Part shown: positions 44,857-57,655 of the stretch, piece by piece
Position numbering within the stretch: the first letter of the stretch is position 1
Layout of the letters: each line of letters starts with the position of its first letter
From: Melitaea cinxia
Lineage: Eukaryota > Arthropoda > Insecta > Lepidoptera > Nymphalidae
Direction: 5' to 3'
Assembly: GCF_905220565.1 (NCBI RefSeq)
Contig: NC_059399.1
Span: 17,910,501-17,974,500 of the forward strand
Length of the DNA: 64,000 bases
Program-made: the position numbers and the translations under genes
The notes under the pieces: generated by a model
The model's input: only the letters and a program-made list of their open reading frames with translations
Told to the model about the DNA's origin: nothing
Database searches by the model: none

Positions 44857-45960
44857 CATTATTTGGACACCTCCTCACCATCTATAGAGCATATATTTTA
44901 AATTTCAAGTCTCTTACTTCAAAAACATAAGACTTTCATTCAAACTTCCGACCCCCGTTTTATCCCCTTAAGGGTCGATTTTCGTAAAATTAGTTCTTAG
45001 CGGATGTTTACAACCCATAAGGAACCTACCTGCCAAATTTCAAGTTTGTAGCTGTTATAGTTTCGAAGATTTTGTAATAAGGGAGTCAACCTACCATTCC
45101 CCGTTTTAACCCCAAAAAGGAGTTGATTTCTAAAGATACATTATTTGGACACCTTCTCACTATCTAAAGAAAGCACATTTTAAATTTCAAGTCTCTTACA
45201 TCAAAAACATAGGACTTTCATACAAACTTCCAACCCCCGTTTTACCCCCTTAGGGGTCGAATTTCGTAAAATTCATTCTTAGCGAATGTTTACGCCATAA
45301 AAGGAGTCTATCTGCCAAATTTCAAGTTTGTAGGTGTTATAGTTTCGGAGATTTTGTGATGAGCGAGTAAACCTACCATCCCCCGTTTTAACCCCAAAAG
45401 GGAGTTGATTTCTAAAGACACATTATTTGGACACCTTCTCATCATCTATAAGGCATACATTTTAAATTTGAAGTCACTTACTTCAAAAACATGGGACTTT
45501 CACACAAACTTCCAATCCCCGTTTTACCCCCTTAGGGGTCGAGTTTCGTAAAATCCGTTCTTATCGAATGTCTACAACCTATAAGGAGCCTACCTGCTAA
45601 ATTTCAAGTTTGTAGCTATTATAGTTTCGGAGATTTCGCGATGAGTGAGTCAACGTACCATCCCCCGTTTTAACCCCAAAAGGGGGTTGATTTCTAAAGA
45701 TATGTTATTTGGACACCTTTTCACCATCTATAGAGCTTACATTTTAAATTTCAAGTCTCTAACTTCAAATACATAGGACTTTCATACAAACTTCCACCCC
45801 CCGTTTTACCCCCTTAGGGGGCGAGTTTCGTAAAATCCGTTCTTAGCGGATGCTTACGTCTTATAAGGAACCTACTTGCCAAATTTCAAGTTTGTAGGTG
45901 TTATAGTTTCGGAGATTTCGTGATGAGTGAGTGACCTTTCGCTTTTATATATATTATTAT

Positions 45961-45963
<3 letters not shown>
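44857..45963 (-). repeat. Helitron-derived tandem array, 282-bp period, about 3.9 units
   Basis: CATTATTTGGACACC (TGTTATTTGGACACC in the last unit) recurs at 44857, 45139, 45421 and 45703, exactly 282 bp apart. Each unit has CCCGTTTTACCCCCTTAGGG, CGTAAAATCCGTTCTTAGCG, GCCAAATTTCAAGTTTGTAG and CCCCCGTTTTAACCCCAAAA. The array ends in a Helitron 5' terminus (TCTATAATAATATATATAAA on the minus strand) preceded by A. No 3' CTAG of its own is seen. Confidence 0.9.

Positions 45964-45994
<31 letters not shown>
45964..45994. repeat. (TA)n microsatellite, right half
   Basis: A TA run directly after the Helitron 5' end. Confidence 0.9.
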
Positions 45995-45995
<1 letters not shown>

Positions 45996-47936
45996 GTGTG
46001 ACAGATGTCCTTTGACCGAGTGACTGATATCTTACGAGTAATCAGATCCGGCAATAATCAGTATAATCTTGATAAATTTCCTAATTAAAATATTAAAAAA
46101 AAAGTTTCTCAGATTTTTCACTATTTTTAAACGAATACAACAAATAATTGTAAGTTGGAGTTGTTTTTGAATAGGCTGAAATACATGCGAGCGAAACTGT
46201 AGGACAGTACTAGTCTCGAAAACAAATGGTAACAAAATAAAGGAATTATATCTTTGCACAATCCGAAAAATTGGAGTGAATTTAAAAGCGTGTTTTTGCC
46301 GGCCACCTGGGCTTATATTAGAATTGTATTCCAATTTGAAAATGTAAGTGACACGGGTCAGCACTAAAGCCTACGCCATAAAACTGTGCGACAGTTAAAA
46401 AGCAAATATATAAATGATTTAAGGCTGCTCACTCTTAGGTTCTTTCTTTAGGGCTTTGTCTTTTAAGTTCATTGACAAAACAATATCGTTATGTTAGACA
46501 AATCATTTATCCAACTCCCAAATTATGTTCCAACATTGAAAATTTAATTCGAATTTCAAATATACGTTTATGTAATGTAAATAAAAGACGACGGAAAAAA
46601 ATATATTCAACAATACATAATATCGACGAATTACTATAAAATATTCCCGTTTAAGTATAATTTTGTAAAGAACGGACATTATGAAGTGTGAACAGCAGCT
46701 TATCTCTTGACGATTGTAATAAATTTAAATAAATACATCTCGATGTCTCCTTTGCCGGTCGCCCTCATTATTATGGATCTATATACAAACCGAAATAATA
46801 AACGTCGAGCTCTATAAGTATTGAGTTTATTTTTAAGATATAGGGTGTATAATTGCCTGGCAGCTGCTTCGACGGTGATGGATTCTCACTTCGAGGTGAA
46901 CAGTGATTGACGCCTCGATCGCATCTGAATAATGCGGAGCGGTCGAACTGTTTTCATGAATACCATGAATATAAACAATCGCTTATATTTCTACCTACAT
47001 TTAGAAAATAAAACTGTAACTATGATAAGTGATATCTAAAATACGCATCGTCCCAAGTGACTGCACTACCAGAAATAGTCGCACCGACCTTGGTTATCAA
47101 GGTTTTCTAACAAAGAACGCGTAGAAGCTGCCGCTTGCCTCGCGCAGCTACTTGGTGATTCCGCAGCGCGGCGCTCGACGAGTTATTACCCAGAGTGTCG
47201 ATTGTGATTCCGCGGGCGCCTGGTCTACGCATACGCAAGCAGGACGCAGCAGTGTTAGAAAACTCGGTACGTGTTGTAGTTACGTGTGTAGGGGATTCGT
47301 GCCACCGCCTTGGCAACAGCGCCGACCAATGGACGCCGTGGTTAGCCCTCGCGTCTTTGATGCCCAGTTGATAATTCTGTCTGAGATACAATCTTCGCAG
47401 TACTGAAATGAGGTCCTAACTGTTTCCCGTCCAATCTTAATATCTTGTGGTCGTTCCGCTAAGCTCGTATGTGCCACGTAGATAAAAATATATGTACACA
47501 GGTTAAAAGCTACCGTATAGGTTATATATAGCATGAAAGCTACAGGTTAGGTTTGTTATATATCTTGACATTATTTTGTAAAGTTAATGTATTTTTAATT
47601 CGTTTGGATCTTGGATTAAGTTGATTTCCGTATACGAATTAATGTTATAACTGATCAAAATAATATTTGTGTAGTAGAAGTCAGCGGACCTCGCGGTTTT
47701 GGATTTTTACGAGTTGCTTATTTTGTTAAAACCGTTGTTTTTCAATGCGTGTTGTATTTACATTTCTTGTTATGTTTAAGTATATTACTTCTGCTTTCCA
47801 TAATTTGAGTAATCTCATTTACTAGTAAGGATATATATGTACTATGCATAACGGGACTTAAACAACGCCATTCAAAACATTATAGATATTGTTTTCAGTC
47901 ATTCAGTGATGTGATGGTGCAGCATAATGAAAACAA
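45995..47936. other. No recognisable gene; GC-rich patch
   Basis: 47100-47370 is GC-rich with GACCAATGG (CCAAT box) and CTTGGCAACAG. Open frames on both strands overlap there and have no domain. It could be regulatory. The remainder is AT-rich. Confidence 0.4.
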
Positions 47937-48171
47937 CTCGATTCACTCACACTCACTCACTTCAGCCTATTGCAGTCCTTTGCTGGACATAGACCTCCAC
48001 AAGTTCGCACCAAAAGTGGTGTGAACTCATGTTTGTAGTCCATAGTCACGACGCTGGGCAGGCGGGTTGGTGACCACAAGGCTGGCTTTGTCGCACCGAC
48101 GATGCTGTCTTCGTCCTGTGTATTTCAAAGCCAGCAGTTGGATGCCTATCCCGTCATCGGTCGGCTTTTTG
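47937..48171 (-). mobile_element. SINE-B, 5'-truncated
   Basis: An 11-bp TSD, AATGAAAACAA, lies at 47926-47936 and 48172-48182. The minus-strand tail is (GTGA)n like RTE-A, rather than the (GAT)n of other SINE-B copies. The RTE-like module and half of the body are present. Confidence 0.9.
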
Positions 48172-48182
48172 AATGAAAACAA

Positions 48183-48973
48183 TACAGTAAAATATTTGAT
48201 GATGACATTTTTAATTTAATAATCAAAATTAATAAATTAGTAATTTAATTTACTTGTTATAATAATGCAAACACTGAATCCATTTCGTAATTAATAATTA
48301 TAGGTACAACTTCACAATTACTAGAAGATTTTGTTATTATTCATGAAACATTAATCAGTTTATATTTTTAAGCTACAAATAAAAAAACTCGCTTGATTTA
48401 AGAACCATAATTTTGCAATAGAAGATATTTCTCAAAAGATACCATTTCTGTTCATTCGATCGGTATGCGGACGCTGGACATCACGTCGTCATTGCTCATG
48501 TCCGTCACGTCAAGCTATCTCACTATTATTTCCTTTTATTTTATCAGGAATAACTCGTTGGTGATATGGTTAAATATAGAATTTTCCAGAAACAATCCAA
48601 CGTTAGCTTTTTAGTGACCAGAATAATAAAACTCTTACTGCGATTACTATTTGTGTTTGTAGAGGTCAACGTGTCCTGGAACCAATGTTATATCTCTGAT
48701 AACTGAAAAATAAATTCATAATCATTTTCATCACGCGCTATGGTTTATATATTTGTTTATATTATCTTCTAAATAAATGTATAGATGCTTTTTTTAAACA
48801 AGGTAGGTCTGTAGTGAACATATTTCCATTTCGTATCATTCATCAAATCGATTTTATTAGTTTTGTATAACTAAATCATTATTATATGTTGAAATATTGA
48901 AATGACATTCAAGCATCTCAAATTTTTAAAAAAATAAATATAAATGACATAAAAATACTTATAGTTACGTTTA
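48183..48973. other. No recognisable feature
   Basis: AT-rich, nothing assigned. Confidence 0.4.
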
Positions 48974-49318
48974 TCTATAAGTACAAATAAATAAAATTGG
49001 AGTGTCTGTTTGTAATACTAAAATAACCGCTTTTTAATAAGTGCAAATGGATGTATTACACGGTACATATACCGAAATGACATTTTTTACATTTTTGTCT
49101 GTCTGTCTCTCTATCTGTCTGTCTGTTTATTCCGGCTAATCTCTGAAACGACTGGACCGATTTTGACGGAAATTTCACTGGCAGATAGCTGATGTAGTAA
49201 GGAGTAACTTAGGCTTAGCTTACTTTTATTCAAGAAATTTATTTATTTTATAGCTCTGCAAACTGAACAATAAATTTTTTGTTAAATTCCACGCGAACGA
49301 AGTCGCGGGCACAGCTAG
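48974..49318 (+). mobile_element. HEL-E Helitron, complete, GTCT subfamily
   Basis: It starts TCTATAAGTACAAATAAATA after A and ends GAAGTCGCGGGCACAGCTAG before T, with a CGCGAACGAAGTCGCG hairpin. It has a (GTCT)n tract near 49097-49128. Close relative of 7990-8226. Confidence 0.85.
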
Positions 49319-51029
49319 TATGTAGTAAACATATATTTTGCAAAATGATATCTCTTCTATATTGTGTATTTCTTGAAAGCTTTTGTGCTTTCAAGATTGC
49401 TTTGTAAAAGTTTTCTATTTTTATGTAACAATATATCAAACAGCGCATAAAATGAAGATAAATTTCATATATTAGACGAAGATACAGCTAAAAAAAATTG
49501 ACTCAACATCCAGCATCATATGAATATTAAAACGGTATAGTACCGTGCAACGGTCTCACGATTGTACTTTAAAAAAAAAACAAAGTAATATATTTGAAGT
49601 TGAGTTCAGTAACGAGCTGTTCACGATGAGTGCGGCGCTCCTCAGTAGTGATCACGTACGTATCTTCATCGCGCTGGCGCCGCCGTGGCCCCATGCAAAT
49701 ACTGCCTCATCTGACACGTGTAGCTTTGTGTACACCGCGAAATGTAACGTTACTTCAACACACATGCCAACTGTAATCAAAACAAAAAAATCATATATTT
49801 CCTCATTCGAGTAGGCTTCAAAAACACATTAAAAACATTAAAATGTAAAATTCGTCTAAACTGGTCGAAGGTCATGAATGTTATTTGACAGAATCACAAA
49901 TCCCTAATTGTTATTTACACATTAGTCATATATATAGCCGTTTAAGTAAATTCTTGATTACGAGTCGACCACATGGGTCTTATGACCAATGGGTGGTAAT
50001 TTAGATACCTTTTGAAATACACGATCGTTAAAAATAATTAAAAACCATCAGATACGATGCGAATTAAACGGCTAATTAACTACGAAAATATGTCACTAAA
50101 AGAAATCTTAATTAATATCTATCTTTAGATATAGATATATCTAAAGATACATGATGGAACGTTAAACATGAGCAATGCACATCAGTTTTGAGTCATTCGA
50201 TTCAATTCAATGAACAACCATTGCAGTCAATTAGCTCAATTTGATGCGACCACCAAGAACAAATTGCATATGCCTTTGGCTAACCCTTTTGTGCATTTGG
50301 CAGTGACTACTATCCATTTCAGGGTTCTATTTCCGCTCTGGGTATGGGTATAATAACATATGCATTATGTATATATATAATAAAAAGTATGTAATGAAAC
50401 CGTAATATTTCAAAATTAAAATATTTCTATTTAATGAATAATAATAATAATACTAAAGCCAAAATATATTTATTTATTTATTCGAAAACCAACAGCGTTA
50501 CAATTCGTATATATATGACATTTAACACAATACTAACAATAATAAGGCCAGTAATAGGTTTTTCCTCTCTATACATCTTAGTACTGTTACAAAAGGGCAG
50601 TATTAAGAGCCGATATTAAAACGACTTAAAAAAAAAAAAAAAAAAAAAAACAAAACAAAATTAAATATATTAACGCTTGCAATTTATATTGGTACGATAA
50701 TTTTTGGTACACTATAGCTACCTCCCACCTGTATGTATGTTTGTTACTCTTCCACGCAAAAAATACTAGATCGATTTTAATGAAATTTGGCACGGATATA
50801 GCTGAAGATCTACATTAACATATAGTCTACTTTTTATTCAGACTCATTCAGATTTTTATGCGGTCGGAAATTACGCGGGTTGAACCGCGTGGTGCAATGA
50901 GTCTTATATAAACAAATAAAGCTCAGAGTCACTGATGTTTCGTTGTTTTACACGATTTGATTCTCCATATTTTTTCCTACCGCAGGCTTTATGTTGTGTC
51001 TTATGAAGGAAAATAAAAATATGTAATAA
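49319..51029. other. No recognisable gene; short repeats
   Basis: A perfect 14-bp inverted repeat (TATCTTTAGATATA) lies at 50120-50149 with a 2-bp spacer. A poly(A) run lies at 50627-50650. 49620-49740 is GC-rich (CGCTGGCGCCGCCG). A diverged Helitron-like phrase occurs near 50755-50890 (TAGATCGATTTTAATGAAAT). Confidence 0.4.
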
Positions 51030-51251
51030 CTAGTGGACCCGGCAGACATTGTTCTGCCCGGAAAACTGCTACCAAATATGATTGCTTACATACCGATAGC
51101 AGCGCCATCTACCGCGTCCGATTGAGATAAAAACTACCGTATTTCCCAAGGTGGACCAAATTACAGATGATTACAAAATTTGATAAAAATTGATTCTGTA
51201 GTTTCGGAGTTTATCGCCCACATACATCGTGACACGAAATTTATATATTAG
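51030..51251 (-). mobile_element. HEL-E Helitron
   Basis: CTAG at 51030 with GGACCCGGCAGACATTGTTC, then GTGACACGAAATTTATATAT at the other end. Same subfamily as 58051. Confidence 0.7.
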
Positions 51252-52371
51252 TCGGCCTGTGTGTGGTAAAAAAGGTTATTCCCCGACTTGTACTTATTTA
51301 TTCAAACATAAAAAAATTTATATTACTACTTTTAACAATTTTTTTATACTGTTAATGAGATATTAAGTATAAACATTATATAGTGTATTGAATGAGTTAC
51401 GTTCATTGTGAAGGCAGGTTATTATGAGTAAATCATAGCGGGTAGGACGGGTGCGGCAATTTAGCGTGACAACTTGCGCCTGCGCGGCGCAATCAGCCGG
51501 CGATTACTGTGAAGCCTTTTTAGGAACGCTCAACTTTTATAATAGCGCTTTTAACTACCTATTCTTTTAAAATTTATATACACATGAATGTGATAATAAA
51601 AATATAGTTTAAACCTTTTTTTTTAGGTGAGGACATTTTATTTATCAGTAATTGTAGGCTGAGTAAATCTGGAAAAGGTTAGTTCAAATGTGAAAATATT
51701 TTTCATATTAAAACTGTTGTAAATTTTAATTTAAGGAAATTTTTAGTTATAATGTGGAGTGCAACGTTTATTATGAACGTAAACTAAACTAGTTTTTTTT
51801 TTGGTTATTTTTTAAATTGATCGACGGTGCACATTTCACCTAGCTACAGTTTTTACCGACCTACAGTTTTGATATTTTTTTTACTACTATAGTGTAGTAT
51901 AGGGTAAAAAGATAATTAAATATAATAACAGCGTATCAAGAAATTACAGATTTTACAAATTGATGGCAATTTGACACAGATGAGATAGAAAACAAAGAGT
52001 AAACTATGGATAATATTGGATTGAAAACAGGCATTTGATACAGATTCATATTTATAAAATTATAAAATTGACTTTAGAAATTCTTCCCAAAGGATTCTAG
52101 AACCACTTTACTAACCGTAATCAGGACATTTTAATACATAATTAACTAAATGACATAAACCTTAGCACAATTCAGGCGTACTTCAAGGCAGTATACTAGG
52201 TCTGAAATTGTAACTAGTATTCGTAATTGAACTATAAAATAATATAAACAATATAAACCGTGTTGAGTGTTGAGAGAGTGTTTTGATACACCAGAGTTGT
52301 CTTTAAGAAGTCACTAATAGCGACCGTCATGTAGCTCTGTTAAGTTTGTGTATTGTATATTCACTTAATTT
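51252..52371. other. No recognisable feature
   Basis: AT-rich apart from a short GC-rich patch at 51445-51505 (GCGCCTGCGCGGCGC). Confidence 0.4.
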
Positions 52372-52714
52372 TTGTGCTGTGTGGCTACGGCACTAAAGAA
52401 TTTAGCCACCCCATCTCTTCCCGTGGGTGTCGTAAGAGGCGACTAAGGGATAACAAGGTTCCACAACCACCTTGGAACTTAAGAAGCCGACCGATGGCGG
52501 GATAACCATCCAACTGCTGGCTTTGAAATACACAGGCCGAAGACGGGCAGCAGCGTCTTCGATGCGACAAAGCCAGTACTGCGGTCACCAACCCGCCTGC
52601 CCAGCGTGGTGACTATGGGCAAAACACATGAGTTCACGTTATTTTTGGCGTCAACTTGTGGAGGCCTATGTCCAGCAGTGGACTGTATAGGCTGTAATGA
52701 TGATGATGATGATG
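52372..52714 (+). mobile_element. SINE-B, full-length copy
   Basis: A 9-bp TSD, ACTTAATTT, lies at 52363-52371 and 52715-52723. Starts near GTGCTGTGTGGCTACGGCAC, carries CACCTTGGAACTTAAGAAGC and AACCCGCCTGCCCAGCGTGG, and ends GGAGGCCTATGTCCAGCAG plus (GAT)n. This copy defines the full unit, about 340 bp. Confidence 0.9.
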
Positions 52715-52723
52715 ACTTAATTT

Positions 52724-53971
52724 ACTTTATAATCTGACCTCTAAAGTATTAAAAAAATATTGAATATTATAATAAACTATAATGAAATAAAAACACAAAC
52801 ACAGCAAATTATTTAATGCACGTAACAAGTACAGTCGCTAAGTGGTCTCTCCGAACTAATAACAATAAGACAATGATTTTAATTCGGGCTCAGCCGCATC
52901 TTGCAACCGATCGAAAGTGGATTTATTTCAAGCCGCCAGCAAAGAACCGTGTAGAGCGACCAGCAGGTACTTTGTTTTGTGGACGGGTTTTTTTAAAGAT
53001 GGTTCATAAAAAAACACTTAAAAATGACAATCGCGGTAAATCCCATATAATCAAGTAGTGATCATAGTAAGCGTGAATGCTTAAAAATTATAAAAAAAAT
53101 CGCTTAATAAACTTTGTTTACTAAATGTTAAACAGAGTTTTCAGGAAGTAAATTGACGTTAAAAAGTATAGTTACGAACAATAATATCCACAAAACAAAA
53201 TATCGATAAAAATAAATCGTCGAAATATTTTGTGTTCGTTACTTTTTGAATATAAAAAAGTACGACAAATTGAGAAAAAAAAAAAACAAAATATGGCGAT
53301 ACGAATCCACCGAATCTCTGTTATTTATTTATAAGGTTTTGATTAGAATCGTTTTATAAAAATAATGAAGTAAAACCCGTTTTACTATGAAAACTAAATA
53401 TATTTATAGGTCTTCATAACTCAGCTCAGCACAATTCAGCTCAACTTCTCGACAACATTGCATTCATCGCCTTCCACTGCGCCAGATGTCAGTCACACAA
53501 CTATATTATTTTTATCTTCCGTTCCAAATTCTTTGCAATCATGGTCACACCAGCCGGCAGCTTCTCAACGACTACTATTTGATTCCACTCCGCCCACTTA
53601 TTATATTCTTATAATATAAACTCAGTTTTTAACCCACACGCACATATTAAAACGACGTACAACCTATATCGCTACATACAAACATAAACCTTACACCCAG
53701 TGAATAAGATTTAGAATCAAATAAATTCAAGTCGATAATAATTGACATCGCACAAAATTCGAACAGCATACAGTAGCCCACAGGTGAAAAGAATTTTCGT
53801 CTTCTAAAGACCATTAATACTGAACATGATTCTTTAATGGGTTCGTTCGTAAGACTACATTCTTGTAAGACATATACATGTAAATATAGTATATATATTA
53901 AAGATATTCGTTTTCGAAGTAACACAATTAACTGTTTTTTCCTAAGTTTAATCAGTTACGGTTTAAATGCA
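52724..53971. other. No recognisable feature
   Basis: Short open frames at 52816-53058 and 53647-53925 (minus) have no recognisable domain. Confidence 0.4.
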
Positions 53972-54160
53972 AAATCAAAATCAAAAATAACTTTATTCAA
54001 ATTGGCTTAAAAAGCACTTTCGAATCGTCATTTCACAAATTGAAATTTTAAATTGAATATTATTTTTAAAAGTGAAGCTACCATCGATTCGGTGTGTAGG
54101 TTTTGCAGAGAAGAATCGGCAAGAAAATAATATATAAACAGTGTTTTAGTACTAGAAACA
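53972..54160 (-). mobile_element. LINE-D 3' tail
   Basis: The minus strand ends (TTTTGAT)n and contains AATAAAGTTATTTTTGATTT, GACGATTCGAAAGTGC and GCCGATTCTTCTCTGC. A further diverged trace runs to about 54340. Confidence 0.65.
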
Positions 54161-55311
54161 GTTACTACGGATCTATTTATATTTTGGAATAAAATTAAAT
54201 CAAATTAAAAACCTTGTATAAACAGGCTACATTAGCACTTTTTAATCATTACTTTACGAATTGTGTACGAGTCTGCAATTTGTTATAGTCAAAATAAAGC
54301 TAAGCTAATATCGATTCGGATTGTTGATAGAGGGCTTATAAGAAAATTAACATCTATTATGATTTCTATAATGATTTATTAAAAAAAAAAAAAAAAAAAA
54401 TACAAGCAAAGTCTGCAAAAAAAAAAAGAACAAGCAAAAAAAGTTATTTTCAAAACGTTTAATGGATTAATCAACTGTTATCAATTCAGTCATAGTCATC
54501 ACATCTTTATCATCTATACTAATACTATATAGAACTTTAGTAACTCTGTTTTTAAACTAACAATTAATTTTATAATCAAAGATCTTACCAAAAATATTAA
54601 ACTGTAAACAACAAAAAAATTAGTAACCTTTATGAAATAAAAAATGACTGATTTTGACATTGCAAAATGTTCAGTCATTAATCGTGACGTGATATTTATG
54701 TCCTAATGCAAAAAAAAATTAACACCTCGATCAGATAAACTGATTTTTAAACTCAGACACGTTCGTACACTGTGTTTGTTGTGTTCAAATATAGAAACTG
54801 ATATAGCTACTGTGTTCCTTGTTGGAAAACTTTTGAAATCATTTAGCCCAGCCCGCCTCTATCAAGATGAAACGCAAAATAATTGTCGTTCGCAACAGAT
54901 TTGTTGCGTTAACATGTAACGTTTGATTATTGAAAATAATGTGTATATTTTATTTATAAGTGCTCATCTTCATTATGGGATACACCCGCCACTTCTCGTG
55001 TGTTAATTTAATTTACTTTTTGTATCTTTTTGTGGGAAAGTGGTGATTGTTAAGTCAATGCTTGTTTAAGTTACCTATTTAAAAAGTAACGTGTAAATTG
55101 GCTCATGCCTTCCTCTATCAAATCAAATAGCCTTCATTCGGTCATGACAATATTTCTCTTGTTATTCGTAAATTTTTTCTTTTGCCCCAGCAAAGGCCTC
55201 CCCCAATCTTCTCCATTCTGACTTTTCCATGGCCACTCTACTTCATGTTACGCCTGCGACCTGTCAATGTCGTCGTCCCACCTACTTTTTGGTCTCTTCC
55301 GCTATATAAAA
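54161..55311. other. No recognisable feature
   Basis: AT-rich; an A run at 54380-54400 and a LINE-D-like trace near 54190-54340. Confidence 0.4.
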
Positions 55312-55510
55312 ACAAAATCAAAAATTAAAATTATTTATTAAAGGTTTCAAAAGCACACCGAATCGTTATGTAATAATTTAAAATTATATTACCTTTGATC
55401 AATTGATTATAGTAGAAAGAGAAACTACCATCGATTAGGAACGTAGATTCTAAAGAGAAGAATTCGCAAGAAACTACTCAGATACCCATTACAAAAAATG
55501 TGTTTTACTA
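55312..55510 (-). mobile_element. LINE-D 3' tail
   Basis: AAAACAAAATCAAAAATTAA, GTTTCAAAAGCACACCGAAT, GTAGATTCTAAAGAGAAGAA-TTC and GCAAGAAACTACTC. Confidence 0.55.
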
Positions 55511-55539
55511 AGTAATTAGTAATATATTACATTAAATAC

Positions 55540-55898
55540 TACGCTACGCTTCAGCCTGTAATATCCCACTACTGGGCGTAGATCCCTATATCCTCTTTCC
55601 CCATATAGGAGAAGGATCAGAGCGTAATCAACCACGCTGCTCCAATGCGGGTTGGCGGATATATTCCCTACTATGAGTAAAGATCGCTATCAGGTGTACA
55701 TGATAACAACCGGGACCGACGGCTTAACGTTCTCTCCGAGGCACGGTGGAGAGACCCACAAGGACTGCACAAAAACCAAGACCACGGCAAACACCTGTAT
55801 GACCAATACAAATATTTGTCATGTACGCGGATCGAACCCGCAACCGCCAGCGCAACCGGCACAATCCATGGCTGTGACCGTTGCGCCAACGCGGCGTC
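55540..55898 (-). mobile_element. SINE-A, full-length copy
   Basis: An 11-bp TSD, ACATTAAATAC, lies at 55529-55539 and 55899-55909. On the minus strand: GACGCCGCGTTGGCGCAACG head, GCGGGTTCGATCCGCG B box, and the 3' end TACGCCCAGTAGTGGGATAT-TACAGGCTGAAG. Confidence 0.9.
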
Positions 55899-55909
55899 AC
55901 ATTAAATAC

Positions 55910-57042
55910 AGCGTTACTAAATCCACAAAACACCATCCATCCATCAGCCGTTCGGCACTCTGTCCGGTGCGCCCTCTGAATCCAGCGGCTTCCCATCTCT
56001 TCCTGTCTTCTTAAGGTCGTCAGTCCACCTGGTTGGTCTGTGCTCCTTCTGCCGAGACGTGGTCGCCAACATGTTTATCATTTATATAATATTGAACAGA
56101 ATACTAAGATTTAGCTGATATATTTTTTGTAATTGTCATATGCACTCAAATGTATAATTATGACTACATAATAAAGTTATAGTAAAGTTGCAGTTTTATT
56201 TTTTGTGGTCGATAAGGTTTTTTTCCATGTTTATTATTTTTGAATAAATGCGTTATGTTTACGTGTATTGTGTACGAGCTTTTGATAAGTGCAATTTATG
56301 TCAACAATTTTTTAATTAATGAAAATACCTGAGTAACGTAACTAATTATAAAATACTTATAATTCTTCTATGAATTGTGACAATTAGAAACAACATTTCC
56401 TCACTGCATCAGAGTCGTATATATATGTGTTTTTTCTATTAAATAATTATAATATATTTATATATGTAGGTATATGTAAATTGATTGTATTATTTATATA
56501 TCATATTACTTGTATCTATTATATATTTAACGGGTGGAGTGACATATCGCATAGTATAATATAAGTAATAATGCAATAAATGATGTATGTACAAAGGCGG
56601 TCTTATCGCTAAAAGAGCAATTCCTTCTAGATAAACTTTGACAATAGGACATGATGTAGTAGAAGCGGTTTAGAAGTGAACAAACTGAATTTAAAATATA
56701 TGTATATAAGTAAACATACAAATATCATACGTAAATACATACACACACAGACATACAGTAGGTACATTCATACAAATTTTTTACGTTTTAACATTTTGTG
56801 CGTTTAATTAATACATAAAATATAATTTGTTCTAATATTTATAATTTGTTTGATCAATCAGGCCAGTGTAATCCAGTTATGGAAATATGAAAACAGTACC
56901 AGTTTACTCTGTCTGAAAACTCTATACACTTAAGGTTTATTTAAGAATAATAAAAAATAAATTTTTATATTTTAGCCAGCTTTTATAAAAAGGGAATTTT
57001 AATATTTGACTATATGTATTATATATTTGTCTATACGATACC
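55910..57042. other. No gene; contains a dispersed repeat
   Basis: Holds the second copy of the repeat described at 16130 and otherwise AT-rich sequence. Confidence 0.4.
56290..56432. repeat. Unassigned dispersed repeat, copy 2 of 2
   Basis: Matches 16130-16272 over about 140 bp, ending CACTGCATCAGAGTCGTATA-TATA. Confidence 0.8.
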
Positions 57043-57531
57043 TGATACGAGTCTGTAACATCTCACGGCTGGGCACAGGCTTCTTTCTCCATGTAGGGGA
57101 AGGGTCGGAGCTTAATCCACCACGCCACCCCACTGCGGTTTGGTGGATCAGGTATTTATGATAAAAACCGGAATCGATAGCTTAATGTGCTCGCCAAGGC
57201 TGTGTGGTTACGGTAATGAAGAATATAGCCACCCCCTTTCTTCCCGTGAGTGTTGTAAGAGGCGACTAAGGGATAACAAAGTTCCACTACCACCTTGGAA
57301 CTTAAAAAGCCGACCGATGGCGGGATAACCATCCAACTACTGGTAATGAAATACACAGGCCGTAGACGGGCAGCAGCGTCTTCGGTGCGACAAAGCCAGC
57401 CCTGCGGTCACCAACCCGCCTGCCCAGCGTGGTGACTATGGGTAACACACATGAGTTCACACCATTTTTGGCGTGAACTTGTGGAGGCCTAACAGTGGAC
57501 TGTGATAGGCTGAAATGATGATAATGAAGGC
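57043..57531 (-). mobile_element. SINE-A, split by SINE-B
   Basis: CTGTAACATCTCACGGCTGG, GAGCTTAATCCACCACGCC and TTAATGTGCTCGCCAAGG; the sequence resumes as AAGGCACGGTAGAG after the insert. Confidence 0.7.
57201..57526 (+). mobile_element. SINE-B nested in SINE-A
   Basis: A short TSD, AAGGC, lies at 57196-57200 and 57527-57531. Full body; the RTE-like module has a small deletion (GGCCTAACAGTGGACTGTGA). Confidence 0.8.
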
Positions 57532-57534
57532 ACG

Positions 57535-57655
57535 GTAGAGTCAGCAACGCTCTTGCGATGCTTCTAGTTTTGCAGGCGTCTATCAGCTACAGTAATCGCT
57601 CGCAATCAGGTGAGATGTGCGTTTGTTTACCGAGTTTGTTGTATATAAAAAAATA
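57535..57655 (+). mobile_element. RET-C, 3' part
   Basis: GTCAGCAACGCTCTTGCGAT, GCAGGCGTCTATCAGCTACA and a GTATATAAAAAAAT tail. Confidence 0.65.

Noticed and set aside
47107..47534. Several overlapping open frames around 47.1-47.5 kb
   Set aside because: As at 38.8 kb, these come from base composition; a regulatory role is more likely than coding.
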